The position numbers were made by a program, and so were the translations under genes. DNA of 64,000 nucleotides from Filobasidium wieringae (taxonomy: Eukaryota; Basidiomycota; Tremellomycetes; Filobasidiales; Filobasidiaceae), in assembly GCA_001600055.1 (NCBI GenBank), contig BCIV01000005.1, positions 888,228-952,227 of the forward strand, given 5' to 3'. The number at the start of each line of letters is the position of its first letter. Position 1 is the first letter of the stretch. The notes under the pieces were generated by a model. It saw only the letters and a program-made list of their open reading frames with translations. It did not search any database and was not told the DNA's origin. Positions 45,665-56,311 of this stretch are shown here, one piece after another.

Positions 45665-45990
45665 CGTTGCCAGTTCAGACCAGCGTCAGTTGCGTGTGAA
45701 TTTGGAGCGACGACGATGCGGCGATGTCGTTGAATTCGATGGATCCGTCGGTGTCGTCGTCGTCTGAACGAATGGTCGACATCCCTGAATCAGGTCGTCC
45801 CATCGCGCTTACGTAATCCAAAGTGAACACCTCATCATCCATCATCCACCGTCGACTTCCCCTTTCTTCATCGATTTACATCGATCCAGATCACCAACAT
45901 CCTCCAAATCCCCAACACATTCCCCGTCCAACCCATCAACCCAATGCTCACCTCCCCGTAGTAACAAAGAAAACTGAAATCGGCCCGAAA
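45665..45990. promoter_or_regulatory. divergent promoter region ssn8 / UBL protein
   Basis: Shared upstream region of two divergent genes. The plus-strand frame is open from an ATG at 45823, so part of this stretch could be coding if that start is used; the sequence there is His/Pro-rich and looks like leader. Confidence 0.35.
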
Positions 45991-48359
45991 ATGAACCCAA
46001 GAACGCCCTCGCCAACCGCGATCAAAGTCAAATTCCTCTTCGCCTCCTCTTCCCGCTCAATAGGCCCACTACCCTGGCCATCCTCTACTTCCATCGGGTA
46101 TCTCAAATCGTGGTTGTTCCAGGAAGAACAGCGTCTTCATGATCTTCCTCCTGGAGATCTCGCTCCCGGCCTTGGACAGGGGGAGAAGGAGAAACGCGAG
46201 TGGAAGTGGGTCTGGAACGGGGGGCTTTTGAACGACGAGATGGTCCTGGAGGATATGCTCAGGGTCCAGAGGAGTCAGATGGGGGTTGGAGGTTCTGTGA
46301 GTCATGACATGCGAGGACATGCGATGAGTGGGGCATTGGGATGGGCATGGGGGACTGATGATCCGGTGTTGTCGTCCGTGTACAGGAGCAGGAGGAAGAG
46401 GAAGAAACAATCAGTATCATCGTCACCCCCCTCCCCGGCCTCTCATCCTCAACCCCCCCAACTCCCGCAACTCAATCACACCCCCAACACAGCTCAACCT
46501 CAACCTCCGCCCCCACCCAGCCCACCTCCCGGCTCCTCCCCACCCCAGACCTGTCCCACCTCCTCGCTCAACCCCCCCAGCCCAACCCGGCTTACTTGAG
46601 CACGAAAGAGGCCCTTTTTTATTACGAGTTCCAATCGGATAACCAGATCCGGACTTTTTTGGGGGAACCGTTGCTGCTGTGGCAAGAGGCTGTGAGGGGC
46701 ACGGCGGGTACGGAGAATGGATTAGGGACGGGCACGGGGACGGGGGTTGGGGAGGAGGTGATGCGTCAGGCCGGGGAGGGGGTTTTGAGGTGGAATGAGA
46801 TTGGGTTGGATGGGAGGGTCAGGGCTGGGGATCGTGCTGGGACGGACGATGGAGGATTGGTGGATTGGGCTGGGATGGATGATGAGGGGGAGGAAATAGT
46901 GCTCTCCGCAACGAGGAATGAGAAGAAGGAGATGGAGTTGTCCGTCCAAATGAGGTGAGTCATGCATCTCTCAATCGAGGGAACGTAAGTCCGTTCACTC
47001 ATATTCCGAATCCCCCCTTCCCCACCCTCGCGTACACCCTGCAGCGGACGACCGTACAAACTGATGATCCCCGATCCAGACCGGATCACCATGGAACAAA
47101 AACGTTCCCTAGGTCGGTACGCGAGGGACCAGAGGATCGTCCATCGACTCCGAGAGTTGTTGGAGGCGACTCCAGCTTACTTGTCTCATCTACCTGTCGT
47201 CCCTGCTGCCTCCCCCGGGGTGCCCGCGGGTTCAGCGGGCCGGACGGGTCGGCATCAACGTTTGGCGACTGAACGTAGGAGGGGTTGGGTTCACTGGAGG
47301 AACGGAACGCTTACCGTCCGAATCGCATGTCCCGATCCTACCTTCCTCGTAGTCGTTCTGGGGATGATGGCCTACTCGGCGTTCAAAGTCGGCATGGTCC
47401 TCTACATGTTCACGAGGGGGGCGAAACATTGGGACGACCCTCGATGGTTCTTACCCCTCTGCGTGGCGATCGGATGGTGGATCTGGGATTGTACCGTCAA
47501 GATCCGGAAAGCCAGGCGGGTGAGGGATCGTGCGATCCTGAGAGCGAGGGAGGAGGAGAGGGTGAGGAGGAACGAGGAGAGGGTCGCTAGGGGTGAACGA
47601 CCTGTGGAACGCCGGACCGCCGCGACCACGTCCACTCGACCTGTCGCTGCGGCCCTAGGACCCTGGAGGGTAGGGATCAGAGTCAGGTTGAGGGAATACC
47701 TCGGTCTGATCGGGATCCGAGGAGATCGAGCCATCCTCCGTCTCTTCGAATTCACACCCGATTGGAATTCCCCCACTCCTTTTGCCATCACCGTCGATCA
47801 TCCGCAGATCCCGAGCACCGATCTCGATCTTCCACGAGCGGGAGGGAGACCGGGTTGGTATTGGACCCGGATCGGGTTTCCGCTCGTTTTGATGCTCGTC
47901 TCCCTCGTCCCTGCGTGGGATCAGGCGAGGAAGGAGGCGATAAGGGACAGAGAGAGGCATATGAGGTTGCTCGTCCAGAAATTGACGATGGAGAGGGAGA
48001 GGAGGAGGAAGGAGGCGGTCGAGGTGGCGGAAAGGAGACGAGCGGAGTTGGACGTGCAGGAAGGGACGGTGCAGGAGCAGTCCGAAGTGATTCCCAATAC
48101 CTCGCCCTTGCCCACGCCCACGCCCACGCCCACGCCCACCCCGACAACAGGGGACCTACCAGAACCTATCATCCCACGCGGGCTTTGTCCAGAGGCCATC
48201 GCTTATTACCGCAGAATCATCGGGACGGCCGAGACGATCGATTGGGAGCAAGAGAGAAGGGCTCAAGCGGATTTGTTGCGTGGTGCTCGGAACGGGAATG
48301 CGAACGGCGATGGGAACGGGGAGGGGGAGGAAGGTGGGCGTCCCGTTCTGGCTCTGTGA
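45991..48359 (+). CDS. ubiquitin-like membrane protein, HERP/Usa1/Dsc3-like?
   Basis: Three exons (45991-46296, 46386-46954, 47045-48359) give 729 residues. The N-terminus looks like a ubiquitin-like fold: AIKVKFLFASSSRSIGPLPW, SIGYLKSWLFQEEQ and KWVWNGGLLNDEMVLEDML, the last like the R-LI-x-x-G+-L-x-D motif of ubiquitin-like domains. A Pro/Ser-rich linker and YYEFQSDNQIRTFLGEP follow. In the C-terminal half there are two or three hydrophobic segments: DPTFLVVVLGMMAYSAFKVG with MVLYMF, RWFLPLCVAIGWWIWDC, and IGFPLVLMLVSLVPAW. Between and after them are long Arg/Glu-rich helices (RDRAILRAREEERVRRNEER). [14 protein letters not shown] repeat precedes the tail. UBL plus membrane hairpin is the layout of ER-associated degradation scaffolds (HERP, Usa1) and of Dsc3, but no specific match is claimed. 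An upstream in-frame ATG at 45823 would add 56 residues. Confidence 0.68.
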
Positions 48360-48492
48360 TGGATGGATGGAGATGTTGGCTGTATGAGATCACGTGTACT
48401 CGCCCTGGATGATGTTTCTATGTTTCTATATACCAGAATAGTGATTGATCGATTATCGATACAATGTTGAATCCCACGACCTGACCGACGGC

Positions 48493-49509
48493 TCATAGAT
48501 CGTAATCGGAATCGTCGCTATCCCCCTTCCCCCTCCCCTTGCCCTTGCCCTGGCCCTTACTCGACCCAAGCCCACCCTGCCTCAACCCCCTCGCCTGTCC
48601 CTTCTTCCCCACCCGTAGGGTCCCGAAATCAGTATCCTCCTCCTCATCATCCTCACTCTCCTCATCCCTCCCCGCCCTCCTCCTCAGATCCGCCGCCAAC
48701 CGGTCGCTGGGCCTCTCGATCACCCCGCGGGCCAGCAGAAGGCGCTCGATATCCTGAGGAGTGGTGTTGAGTCCTGAACGGAGCCCGACGACTTGGCCGA
48801 TACAGTCCCCGAGACGGTAGAGGAGGAGGGTGGGGATGTTCTTGTCGGGGTAGTTGGGGATGCATTGGGAGCCGGGGATGGAGAGGAAGTGGGTGGTGGG
48901 GTGGTGCGGGGAGAGGATGGTTAGGATGTTTTTGAGGTGGATCGAGTTGGGGATGCTAAAGGGGGGGTGAGGTGAGGTGAGGTGAGGTCGGGGGATGGGA
49001 GATGGGAGATGGAAGATTGACTGGACTTGGCAGCGGGACTCACGAATCTTTGTATAAGAAACAAACCACCCCCGTCCCTTTCCCTTCATTCTCCTCCCCC
49101 GGTATATCCTTCTGACTAGCCTCATTGACCTCCCTGACGAAATCGTCCCGCGCGATAGGTCTCAACCCGTCCCCCGCCCCGACCTTTCTCGCCTGCTCGT
49201 TCTCCTGCCTCAGCTCGTCGAGCTTTTTCATACGGTAAGACTGGAACAGCCGCTCGTCATCGCTGTTGATGGCATCCTCCTCCATCTCATCGAGGAGAGG
49301 GATGGAGGCGGTGGAGAGCGCATGTTGGAAGAGCTCTTGTTCTGTCGGGAGGAACGTCGAGGGGGAAGGAGGAGTGGGGGGTTTGGGGGGGATGATCCCG
49401 TGTGCCCTGAGAGCGTCGTTGCTGGGGCCAGGTGGGTGTCAGTGCGAGGGGTCGACTGTGGAGGAGGATCGACGTACAATTCCGTGTCAGCGTTGATGTC
49501 GTTGATCAT
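48493..49509 (-). CDS. plp2: phosducin-like protein (Plp2/PhLP2 type)
   Basis: Phosducin-like protein with a thioredoxin fold, a co-factor of the CCT chaperonin in folding actin, tubulin or G-beta subunits, cytosolic. Three exons (49509-49478, 49421-49044, 48955-48493) give 290 residues. It starts MINDINADTEFNDALRAHG then IIPPKPPTPP, the family N-terminus. The middle is a charged helix, RLFQSYRMKKLDELRQENEQ, and the thioredoxin part shows FVREVNEASQKD, GVVCFLYKDS, HFLSIPGSQCIPNYPDKN, IPTLLLYRLGD and LNTTPQDIERLLLARGVI. The tail is a Gly/Lys repeat (GQGKGKGRGKGDSDDSDYD), with SDDSD as a possible CK2 site. I use the ATG at 49509 because the frame upstream starts from TTG. Intron 2 contains four GGTGA repeats, giving a long pyrimidine tract on the coding strand. 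The start is 281 bases from the divergent erb1 start. Confidence 0.9.
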
Positions 49510-49790
49510 GTTTGAGTCCAAAATCGAGGTCGACGATGAATTCGATCAAGTTCTGGATGTCGACTTGAGTTGATAATGGTCCTTGATAAATATCAGATTC
49601 GCGTATTTTATCTACTATTCCGCGTATTTGCTACTGACAAATATCGGTTATTGATAATTCCAGCCAGCGCTCACGTGACACGGCGAAATGGGAATTATCG
49701 AATTCGAGCGCTCCCTTCTACTTTGCCGACATCGACTCGTTCACCGAATCTCCATTCACAAACAATCCACTCGAACCCTCGACATCCACA

Positions 49791-52700
49791 ATGCCTCCTA
49801 AACCATCATCAAGGTCAAACGCCAGGGCGAGCGGTAGCAAGTCCGCTTCTTCCCTGGCTAACGGGAAACCCGCTGCTGTCAAGGGCAGGAAACGAGCTCA
49901 GGTTGAGCCCGAGAGCGAGGATGAGTTGGCTGGGCTTGAGGCTGTTGGGATTGATCAGAAGGAGGACGAGGACGAGGACGACGAAGAGGAGCTCGAACTC
50001 GATACGGGGAGTAGCGATGGGGACGACGAGGATGAGGGGGAAGGCGATCTGAGGGATTTCCTCGTAGAGGATGTCACAGGTGAACAAGCTCAACGGATCT
50101 CTCGTCTACAACGACAACAGCGTCGATCCCGGGCCGAACCATCCGAGGAAGATCAACTTTCCTCCTCGTTCTCCTCTGACGAGGAAGATTCTCAAGCCGG
50201 TCTAGGACTGGATGATGAGGAAGGTTACAATTCTTCCGATATCGACGCCCTCTCTTCTTCCTCCCACGCTTCCTCCTTCCCCAACAAGACCCCTCGGGAC
50301 GAACCCACGCTGGACGAACTTTTCTCCCGCCACACCACTAAACCAAACGAGACCGAGTACTCCCTCACCGGGTCCGTCGCTACAGGCGGAAGGGCGTTGG
50401 AGGGGGACGGGAGATGGCGGACTGGAAAGTTTTCATCGGCAAAGGAAGGGATGGGGAGGAAACGCGAGAGTCGATACGCCAAGGGGAGTTATGTCAGGGA
50501 ATACGACGAGATCGAGGCCGGGTATGGGAGTGAGAGTAGTACAGAGGACGTGAGTTCCGGATCTCTCTTTCATCCTCTCTTTCCCTCTCTCGCCTTCACT
50601 GACTCGACTCGACTCGACTCGACTCGCACCACCTACGTAGAACCCGAATACGATCGGAAACATTCCTATTGAATGGTACGACGACCTCCCCCATATCGGA
50701 TACACGGTAGAAGGTAGGAAGATCATGAGACCTGCGAAAGGTGACGAGCTGGACAAGTTCTTGGCCACCGTCGAGGACCCCGATTCATGGTCAGTCGCGA
50801 GCTCGATCGCTCGGTATGCGAAACCAGACGAATGCTGATCTCACACGACCCGACTCCATTTGGACCCGATCAGGACGACGGCGGAGGACAGGTTGTTACA
50901 GAAACAAGTCCAGCTGAGCGACAAGGAACTGGACATCATCCGTCGTTTGGAACGGGCCGAGAACCCCGATGCGGGTTTCGATAATTACGAACCTACCATC
51001 GAATGGTTCACCGGGAAGGGGAACGAGATGATCATGCCCCTCACCTCCCGTCCGGAACCTAAATCCCGGTTCGTCCCTTCCAAATGGGAGCATAAGAAGG
51101 TCATGAAGATCGTCAAGGCGATAAGGGAGGGGAGGATCACCCCCAACGCCCCGGCCGTGGAGAAACCAAAGGTCTATGCGATTTGGAGCAAGGGGGACGA
51201 GGAGAGGACCCCACATGCGATGTACATGCCCGCACCTCAACTTCCTCCCCCCAAGACGGTAGAATCCTACAACCCTCCTGAAGAATACCTCTTTGACGAG
51301 GGGGAGAAGAAGGAATGGGAGGGTCAGGAGAGGGACGATCGCAAGTTGGATTTCGAGCCCAAGAAATTCGATAGCCTGAGAAAAGTCCCGGGGTACGAAG
51401 GGTTCGTTCAGGAACGTTTCGAGCGTTGTTTGGACCTGTATTTGGCCCCGAGGATGAAGAAGACGAGGATGAACATCGATCCGGAATCCCTCGTCCCCAA
51501 GCTTCCCAGTCCGAAGGAACTCCGACCTTTCCCCATGGTCAGTGCGGTGCAGTACCGTCATCCCGCCAGCTCGAGGACGAGGTGTGTGGCCATCGACCCG
51601 AGGGGGGAGTGGGTGGCGAGTGGGAGTGAGGATGGGGTCGTGAGGGTCTGGGATTTGGGTAATGGACGGGAGGTCTGGAGGTGGGCGTTGAAGATGGGTG
51701 CCATCCAGTCCGTCGAGTGGGGTCCGAATAGGGACGAATCCGTCTTGGCTGCTACGGTGTGAGTTTCGGGGGAGGCCCGTTGGGTACTGGATTGCATATT
51801 TGAGAACGGAAAGACTGACGAGAACCCGCTCGAACACAGATCAGGTCGGGTCTACCTCCTCTCCCCGCTAGCCCTCATTTCGCCTCAGATAGCGAGCACG
51901 ACCCTGACCCACCTGAACACCGCCTTCGCCTCTTCCTCGGCGTCGAAAACTCTGGACGGACCCAAGAAGGTCCCCGACGCGAAATGGGTCCGACCCACGG
52001 AGGATGAGAGGGATCGTGGGATCTTGATCATCGTCGAGGTCGCTGGGACACCGAAACAGATCACTTGGCATAGGAAGGGGGATTATTTCGCTACCGTCTC
52101 GGTGGATGGTGAGTGCACATGCGGGGTTTCCGGGCATGCAGCGAGCGAGTATAGGGACTGATGTGGGCGTTTGACTTGCGTGTGAAGCTGCGAACAAGTC
52201 CGTCTTGGTCCATCAGGTATCGAAACATCAGACTCAATCGCCCTTCAAGAGGACCAAGGGGAGTGTACAGAGGGTCGCTTTCCACCCTACCAAACCTCAT
52301 TTCTTCGTCGCCGTACGTGTCCCTCGTTTCCTGCCTCGGGTCGCTTGCGCTTTCGCTTTCGCTCATCTCTGAACCCTATGCCTGTAGACTCAACGATACG
52401 TCCGGTTGTACGATTTGGTCGGGCAACAGTTACTCAAGACGCTCATGACCGGTCTAAAGTGGATCTCGAGCATGGACATTCATCCGTTGGGGGACAACTT
52501 GATCGTGGGGAGTTACGACAAGAAACTGTGTTGGTTCGATTTGGACTTGTCTTCCAAGCCTTACAAGACTTTGAGGTGAGTCTCTCGCTCGGTCGGGGAG
52601 GTCGTTGTACCGGAAGACTGATTGGGTATCGCTCCCGGGTGATAGGTATCACACGAAAGCGCTACGATCGGTCATCTACCACCGTACTTACCCCCTTTTC

Positions 52701-52910
52701 GCGAGCGCTTCGGATGATGGTACCATCCAGATCTTCCACGGTACCGTCTACTCTGATCTCATGCAGAACCCGTTGATCGTGCCTCTCAAGGTATTGAGGG
52801 GACATGGGATCAAGGATGGACTCGGGGTCTTGGACGTCAAGTGGCACCCTACCAAACCTTGGTTGGTCAGTTCGGGTGCGGATGGGGAGGTGAGGTTGTG
52901 GAGTACCTAG
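49791..52910 (+). CDS. erb1: ribosome biogenesis protein Erb1 (BOP1)
   Basis: WD40 component of the PeBoW complex (with Nop7 and Ytm1), needed for 27S pre-rRNA processing and 60S assembly in the nucleolus. Seven exons (49791-50549, 50641-50789, 50874-51758, 51840-52108, 52188-52312, 52388-52575, 52646-52910) give 879 residues. The first 230 residues are acidic and disordered ([15 protein letters not shown]) with basic patches. The BOP1 N-terminal domain follows: [19 protein letters not shown], then [38 protein letters not shown] and [14 protein letters not shown]. The WD repeats include [54 protein letters not shown] and [20 protein letters not shown], ending [14 protein letters not shown]. 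Length and order match Erb1 fully. Intron 1 holds five GACTC units just before its acceptor. Confidence 0.97.
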
Positions 52911-53170
52911 ATGGGAGGATCGGGATGTTTGTAATGGTAGATGTGATCGATGTGATGAGATATATGATCAGCCTGAAGCTAGGCCAAGGGGTTGAAGGAC
53001 GATCTAGTCTCTCCCCGCTTGCGCTTCTAATTGGCGCGCGACTGTTTTCGTGTGCCAGCGAAGAGGAAACTCGGTGAAAACCTTTGCTCGGTTTGTCGGA
53101 AACTATATAAATCAGCATCGCTCACTCGGTTTCCCCATCCACAGACACCGCTCCTCTTCCCCTTTGAACG

Positions 53171-55026
53171 ATGCCTTACAATGGTATAGGTATAGACACC
53201 CCAAGAGGAACGTACGTAGCCGTCTCCCGTTCTCATCCTCCCGTCGACCGCTCTTTTAACGCGTCATCCTTGTCCCTACCCCCTTTCTAGCGGTACTTCC
53301 GGCCATATCGTCCGCAATCTATCTCACTTACGACCAAGAGAAGGTCCACCCGGTAGTTCCTACGGATCGAGACCGAGTGATTTCTCAACCGGAGCCAACT
53401 CGTTTGGACCTCCCGTTCATCGTCAACCCGACGCAGGAATCCTAGACCATGAGAGGAAGAGAAAGGTCGAGGTGAAGTGTTTCGAGCTGAGGGAGGAGTT
53501 GGAGGAGAAAGGGTTAGTGCATTGTTTTCCGCTTGTCATCTGTTTCTCTTTTTCTCTCTTTCTATCTCTCCCTACTCCGATCTCCCATTTCTTTCCATCT
53601 CACCCCATTCCCAAATTCATCCTTCAAACCAAACCCGCAACCCTATAGACAGTGCCCGTACCTCCATTCCAATGAGGTTTTCGTGGCGATCCGGTTCCAG
53701 CGGAGATCAAATCGACCCTCTCTCGTCTTCCAAGGAAGAGGGGGGAGGGGTAGTGGACTAGAGCTTGTCTTTTCTTCTCCCGATGGGAGAGATGATTCTG
53801 CTCTTTTCGAGAGAATCTTTCAGTGGAGAGAGAGGTGTAAATCCGTAGCGACATTTTCCGCAACCTTTTCCATCTCGTGTGGATTCGTCTCGTCTCGTTT
53901 CGTTTCGTTTTCGTTTGAACGGGATCGGTTTACTGACACTTTTCAAACCAAACACAGCGAGGATGAATCGAGTATCGAATCCGCCGTCTCTTCTCTCCGA
54001 CAAAGACTCCTCTCTCAAACTCCTACCGCCAATTCGAACCCTTCCCAATCCAAGCGCGATATCAGGAATTTGAAATCCCATGACAGTCACGCCCTCGCCG
54101 CGGCCAAGGAGTTGGAGATGAACAAGATGGGCAGGGCGTTCGGGATTGGGTCGGGGCATGTGGAGGGTAAAGGGTTCAACAGGAAGGATGCGGACGCAGA
54201 GAGGATTGAGAGGTGCGTTTTTCGTCCGCCGAGCTGATGGTGCAGGGACTGATCAAGTTCTTTCCTTCTCTTTTTAGAGCTGCAAAGAGGGAAGAGAGTG
54301 AACGTGCCAGAGCTGAACAGATCGCCAAGAGGGAAGCAGAGAAGGAAGCTAGGGAAGCTGCGTTCAAGGAAGCAGAGAGGAAGCGTAGACGAGAAGAATA
54401 TTACCGGTACGACTCGCTCTGTTACCCATCGTCGGGGCTCGATGGCTGATTACTTGTCAATTCATAGACGTCTTGATGAAGAAAAACGAGTCAAGGAAGG
54501 TGGACGTGGATTGGATTATGATGATCGATCAGGACCTAGGAGATTGGATCGTTCTCCCTCTCCCGTCATTGCTCGATCTCGACCCGTTGGAGGTCGACGA
54601 CCTTCGGATTCTCGCTCGAGATCGCCCTTGCCCGTTCGAAGGGAACGATCTCGATCACCCCTACCACCTAGCCGTTCGAGACCTTCCATCTCCCCTCCTC
54701 CTCGACGACGATATTCGCCCTCCCCTTCACCTAGGAGGGACGATCACCGTGCTCGATCGAGGACTCCGGTGGATACGAGGATGAAGTCGAGATCCCCCCC
54801 TCCGGGCGTCACCATCAACCGTCCTCCACCCAAAGGCCGACCAAGATCAGTCTCCCCCTCTCGATCTCGTTCTCGTCCTCCACCGCCTGCAAGGAGACGA
54901 CCCGACGATTCCCGCTCTCCACCGAGACGAAGACGATCCGACAGTTTCAATAGCGATTCGAGCTTCTCTAGCGACGATTCCCGATCCCCACCTCCGAGGG
55001 GGACGAGGAGAAGGAGTCGTTCTTGA
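53171..55026 (+). CDS. cwc21: splicing factor Cwc21 with RS domain
   Basis: Spliceosome-associated protein (yeast Cwc21, human SRRM2 N-terminus), located near the catalytic centre next to Prp8 and Snu114. Five exons (53171-53211, 53291-53512, 53958-54212, 54278-54406, 54468-55026) give 401 residues. The N-terminus [20 protein letters not shown] then [11 protein letters not shown] is the strongly conserved Cwc21 start, and [20 protein letters not shown] then LEEKG is the cwf21 domain. A Lys/Glu/Ala-rich coiled coil follows ([20 protein letters not shown]). The C-terminal 180 residues are an Arg-Ser domain ([20 protein letters not shown], ending GTRRRSRS), which yeast Cwc21 lacks but SRRM2 has. 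Intron 2 is 445 nt, by far the longest in the window, and interrupts the end of the cwf21 domain (EKG/EDE). Confidence 0.93.
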
Positions 55027-55814
55027 GAACCCCGCGGGGATGGGCCGTTCCCTCCTCTCTCTCTCTTTCCTCACTCATATGACGACCTTAGTGACGACCT
55101 TGACAAACTGGTAAAAGATGGAAAAAAACGTTGTAGCATTTAGTTTGGATGTAGTGAAAGACAATCATATACCGTGTGCATGTTTTTACCTATCTATGTG
55201 TGTGTTGCGAGGACGTATTACAGCAGCTGCCCAGCGTAGAGGACAAGAGGTGATCTCTCGGCCCCGAGCACGTTCAATCACTTCCAGCTCGTTTGGTCGC
55301 CCTCTCGCCTCTCGCCTCTCGCCACTCGCTCTTCCGCCCCGTCGTCCCGCTCACGCCGCCATACCGTTGCACTCTGCGCAACTCCCCTTTTATAACATCT
55401 GGATTCGCTATCGGTTAGAAATCAGAACACCAATACACCACACAGAAGATCTTGGTGACGACGAGATTCACATCTACCGGAGAGGGAGAAGGTAGGGAAG
55501 AGGGAGAAGTCAGATCGATGACCTCCACGTTGACGGCTGCTGCTGTTAAAGGCGAAGGCCTTTCGATCACCTTCATGTTGACGACTGCTGATAGTGAAGG
55601 CGCGCAAGAAGGCAAGCGCGATGCTAGGTCCCGGTGAATTCCATTCTTATAATCGTGACGATGATGATGATATAGAACCAGCAAATGTGGTAGTTAGTTA
55701 ATTGATTTAACTTGAACATCTCCGTAACAATGATGCTAGCCGCCTCCTCCACGCGCGGTACGAGGTTTGTTGTCGCTTCAAAGGAACCTTGGTGGCGGAG
55801 TATAAAGATACAAC
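55027..55814. other. intergenic with short repetitive minus frame
   Basis: This mostly holds the 3' flank of cwc21. On the minus strand (55415-55684) an 89-residue frame contains three imperfect copies of a short unit, AVVNMKVIERPSP, AAVNVEVIDLTSP and PVDVNLVVT; the middle one resembles a SUMO-interacting motif. Whether it is translated is unclear. Simple GCCTCTCGCC repeats lie near 55305. Confidence 0.3.
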
Positions 55815-55928
55815 CTATGCGAGTCCGGTCGATAGTACAACTTGCGCAAAGTTTCCCATCAGCAACCCCGATAATGCCGCCCCTAAACCGTAATATCCTT
55901 CCTTGTCAGCATTCAAATCGAGCAGCCT
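55815..55928 (-). pseudogene. orphan C-terminal exon
   Basis: A minus-strand open piece reads LLDLNADKEGYYGLGAALSG then LLMGNFAQVVLSTGLA and ends in TAG at 55815. The composition is protein-like, with a Gly/Ala-rich hydrophobic end. A possible acceptor (GATAAAG) sits directly upstream. Upstream sequence to about 56100 offers only a short frame, MQLIPAPGCSW, whose phase does not join. It may be the last exon of an unrecognised gene or a relic. Confidence 0.3.
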
Positions 55929-56311
55929 TTATCGAAATCAAGCAGAATGTCAGCGACGGTTCCTTTGGATCACGACCTCAACCCTAACACTTTGAGGCGT
56001 GGGCCAGGAACAGCCAGGTGCAGGAATGAGTTGCATCAGTGATACTCTAGCTGATTTGTTTCCAAGACCTTTGATACTGAGTACACCTTGTAACTAGACA
56101 CTCTCTACTGCGCTCCACCACGGTCTGACCCTAAATAGGGGTTTGGTGCGTCAAGGCTGTCTTCAGATTATGGGATGGCATCAGGAAGAATCTTAGGAAG
56201 TACATGCTAATTTAAATCACTATGAAATTGCGTTCAGGTAAAGAGTAGGGGAATAAGGAGCTGGGGACTCGAGATTGAGAGGCTGACTCGAGGGCAGCTT
56301 TGCGAGCGCGA
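55929..56311. other. intergenic, no supported gene
   Basis: Short frames only. It may contain upstream parts of the orphan exon and the 3' flank of the esterase gene. Confidence 0.3.

Noticed and set aside
45823..45990. Longer N-terminus of the ubiquitin-like membrane protein
   Set aside because: An in-frame ATG at 45823 exists, but the added residues are His/Pro-rich leader-like and the fold starts right after the ATG at 45991; kept only as an alternative.
48113..48145. CCCACG hexamer array as a regulatory or CRISPR-like repeat
   Set aside because: It is a simple in-frame repeat coding for Pro-Thr in a linker.
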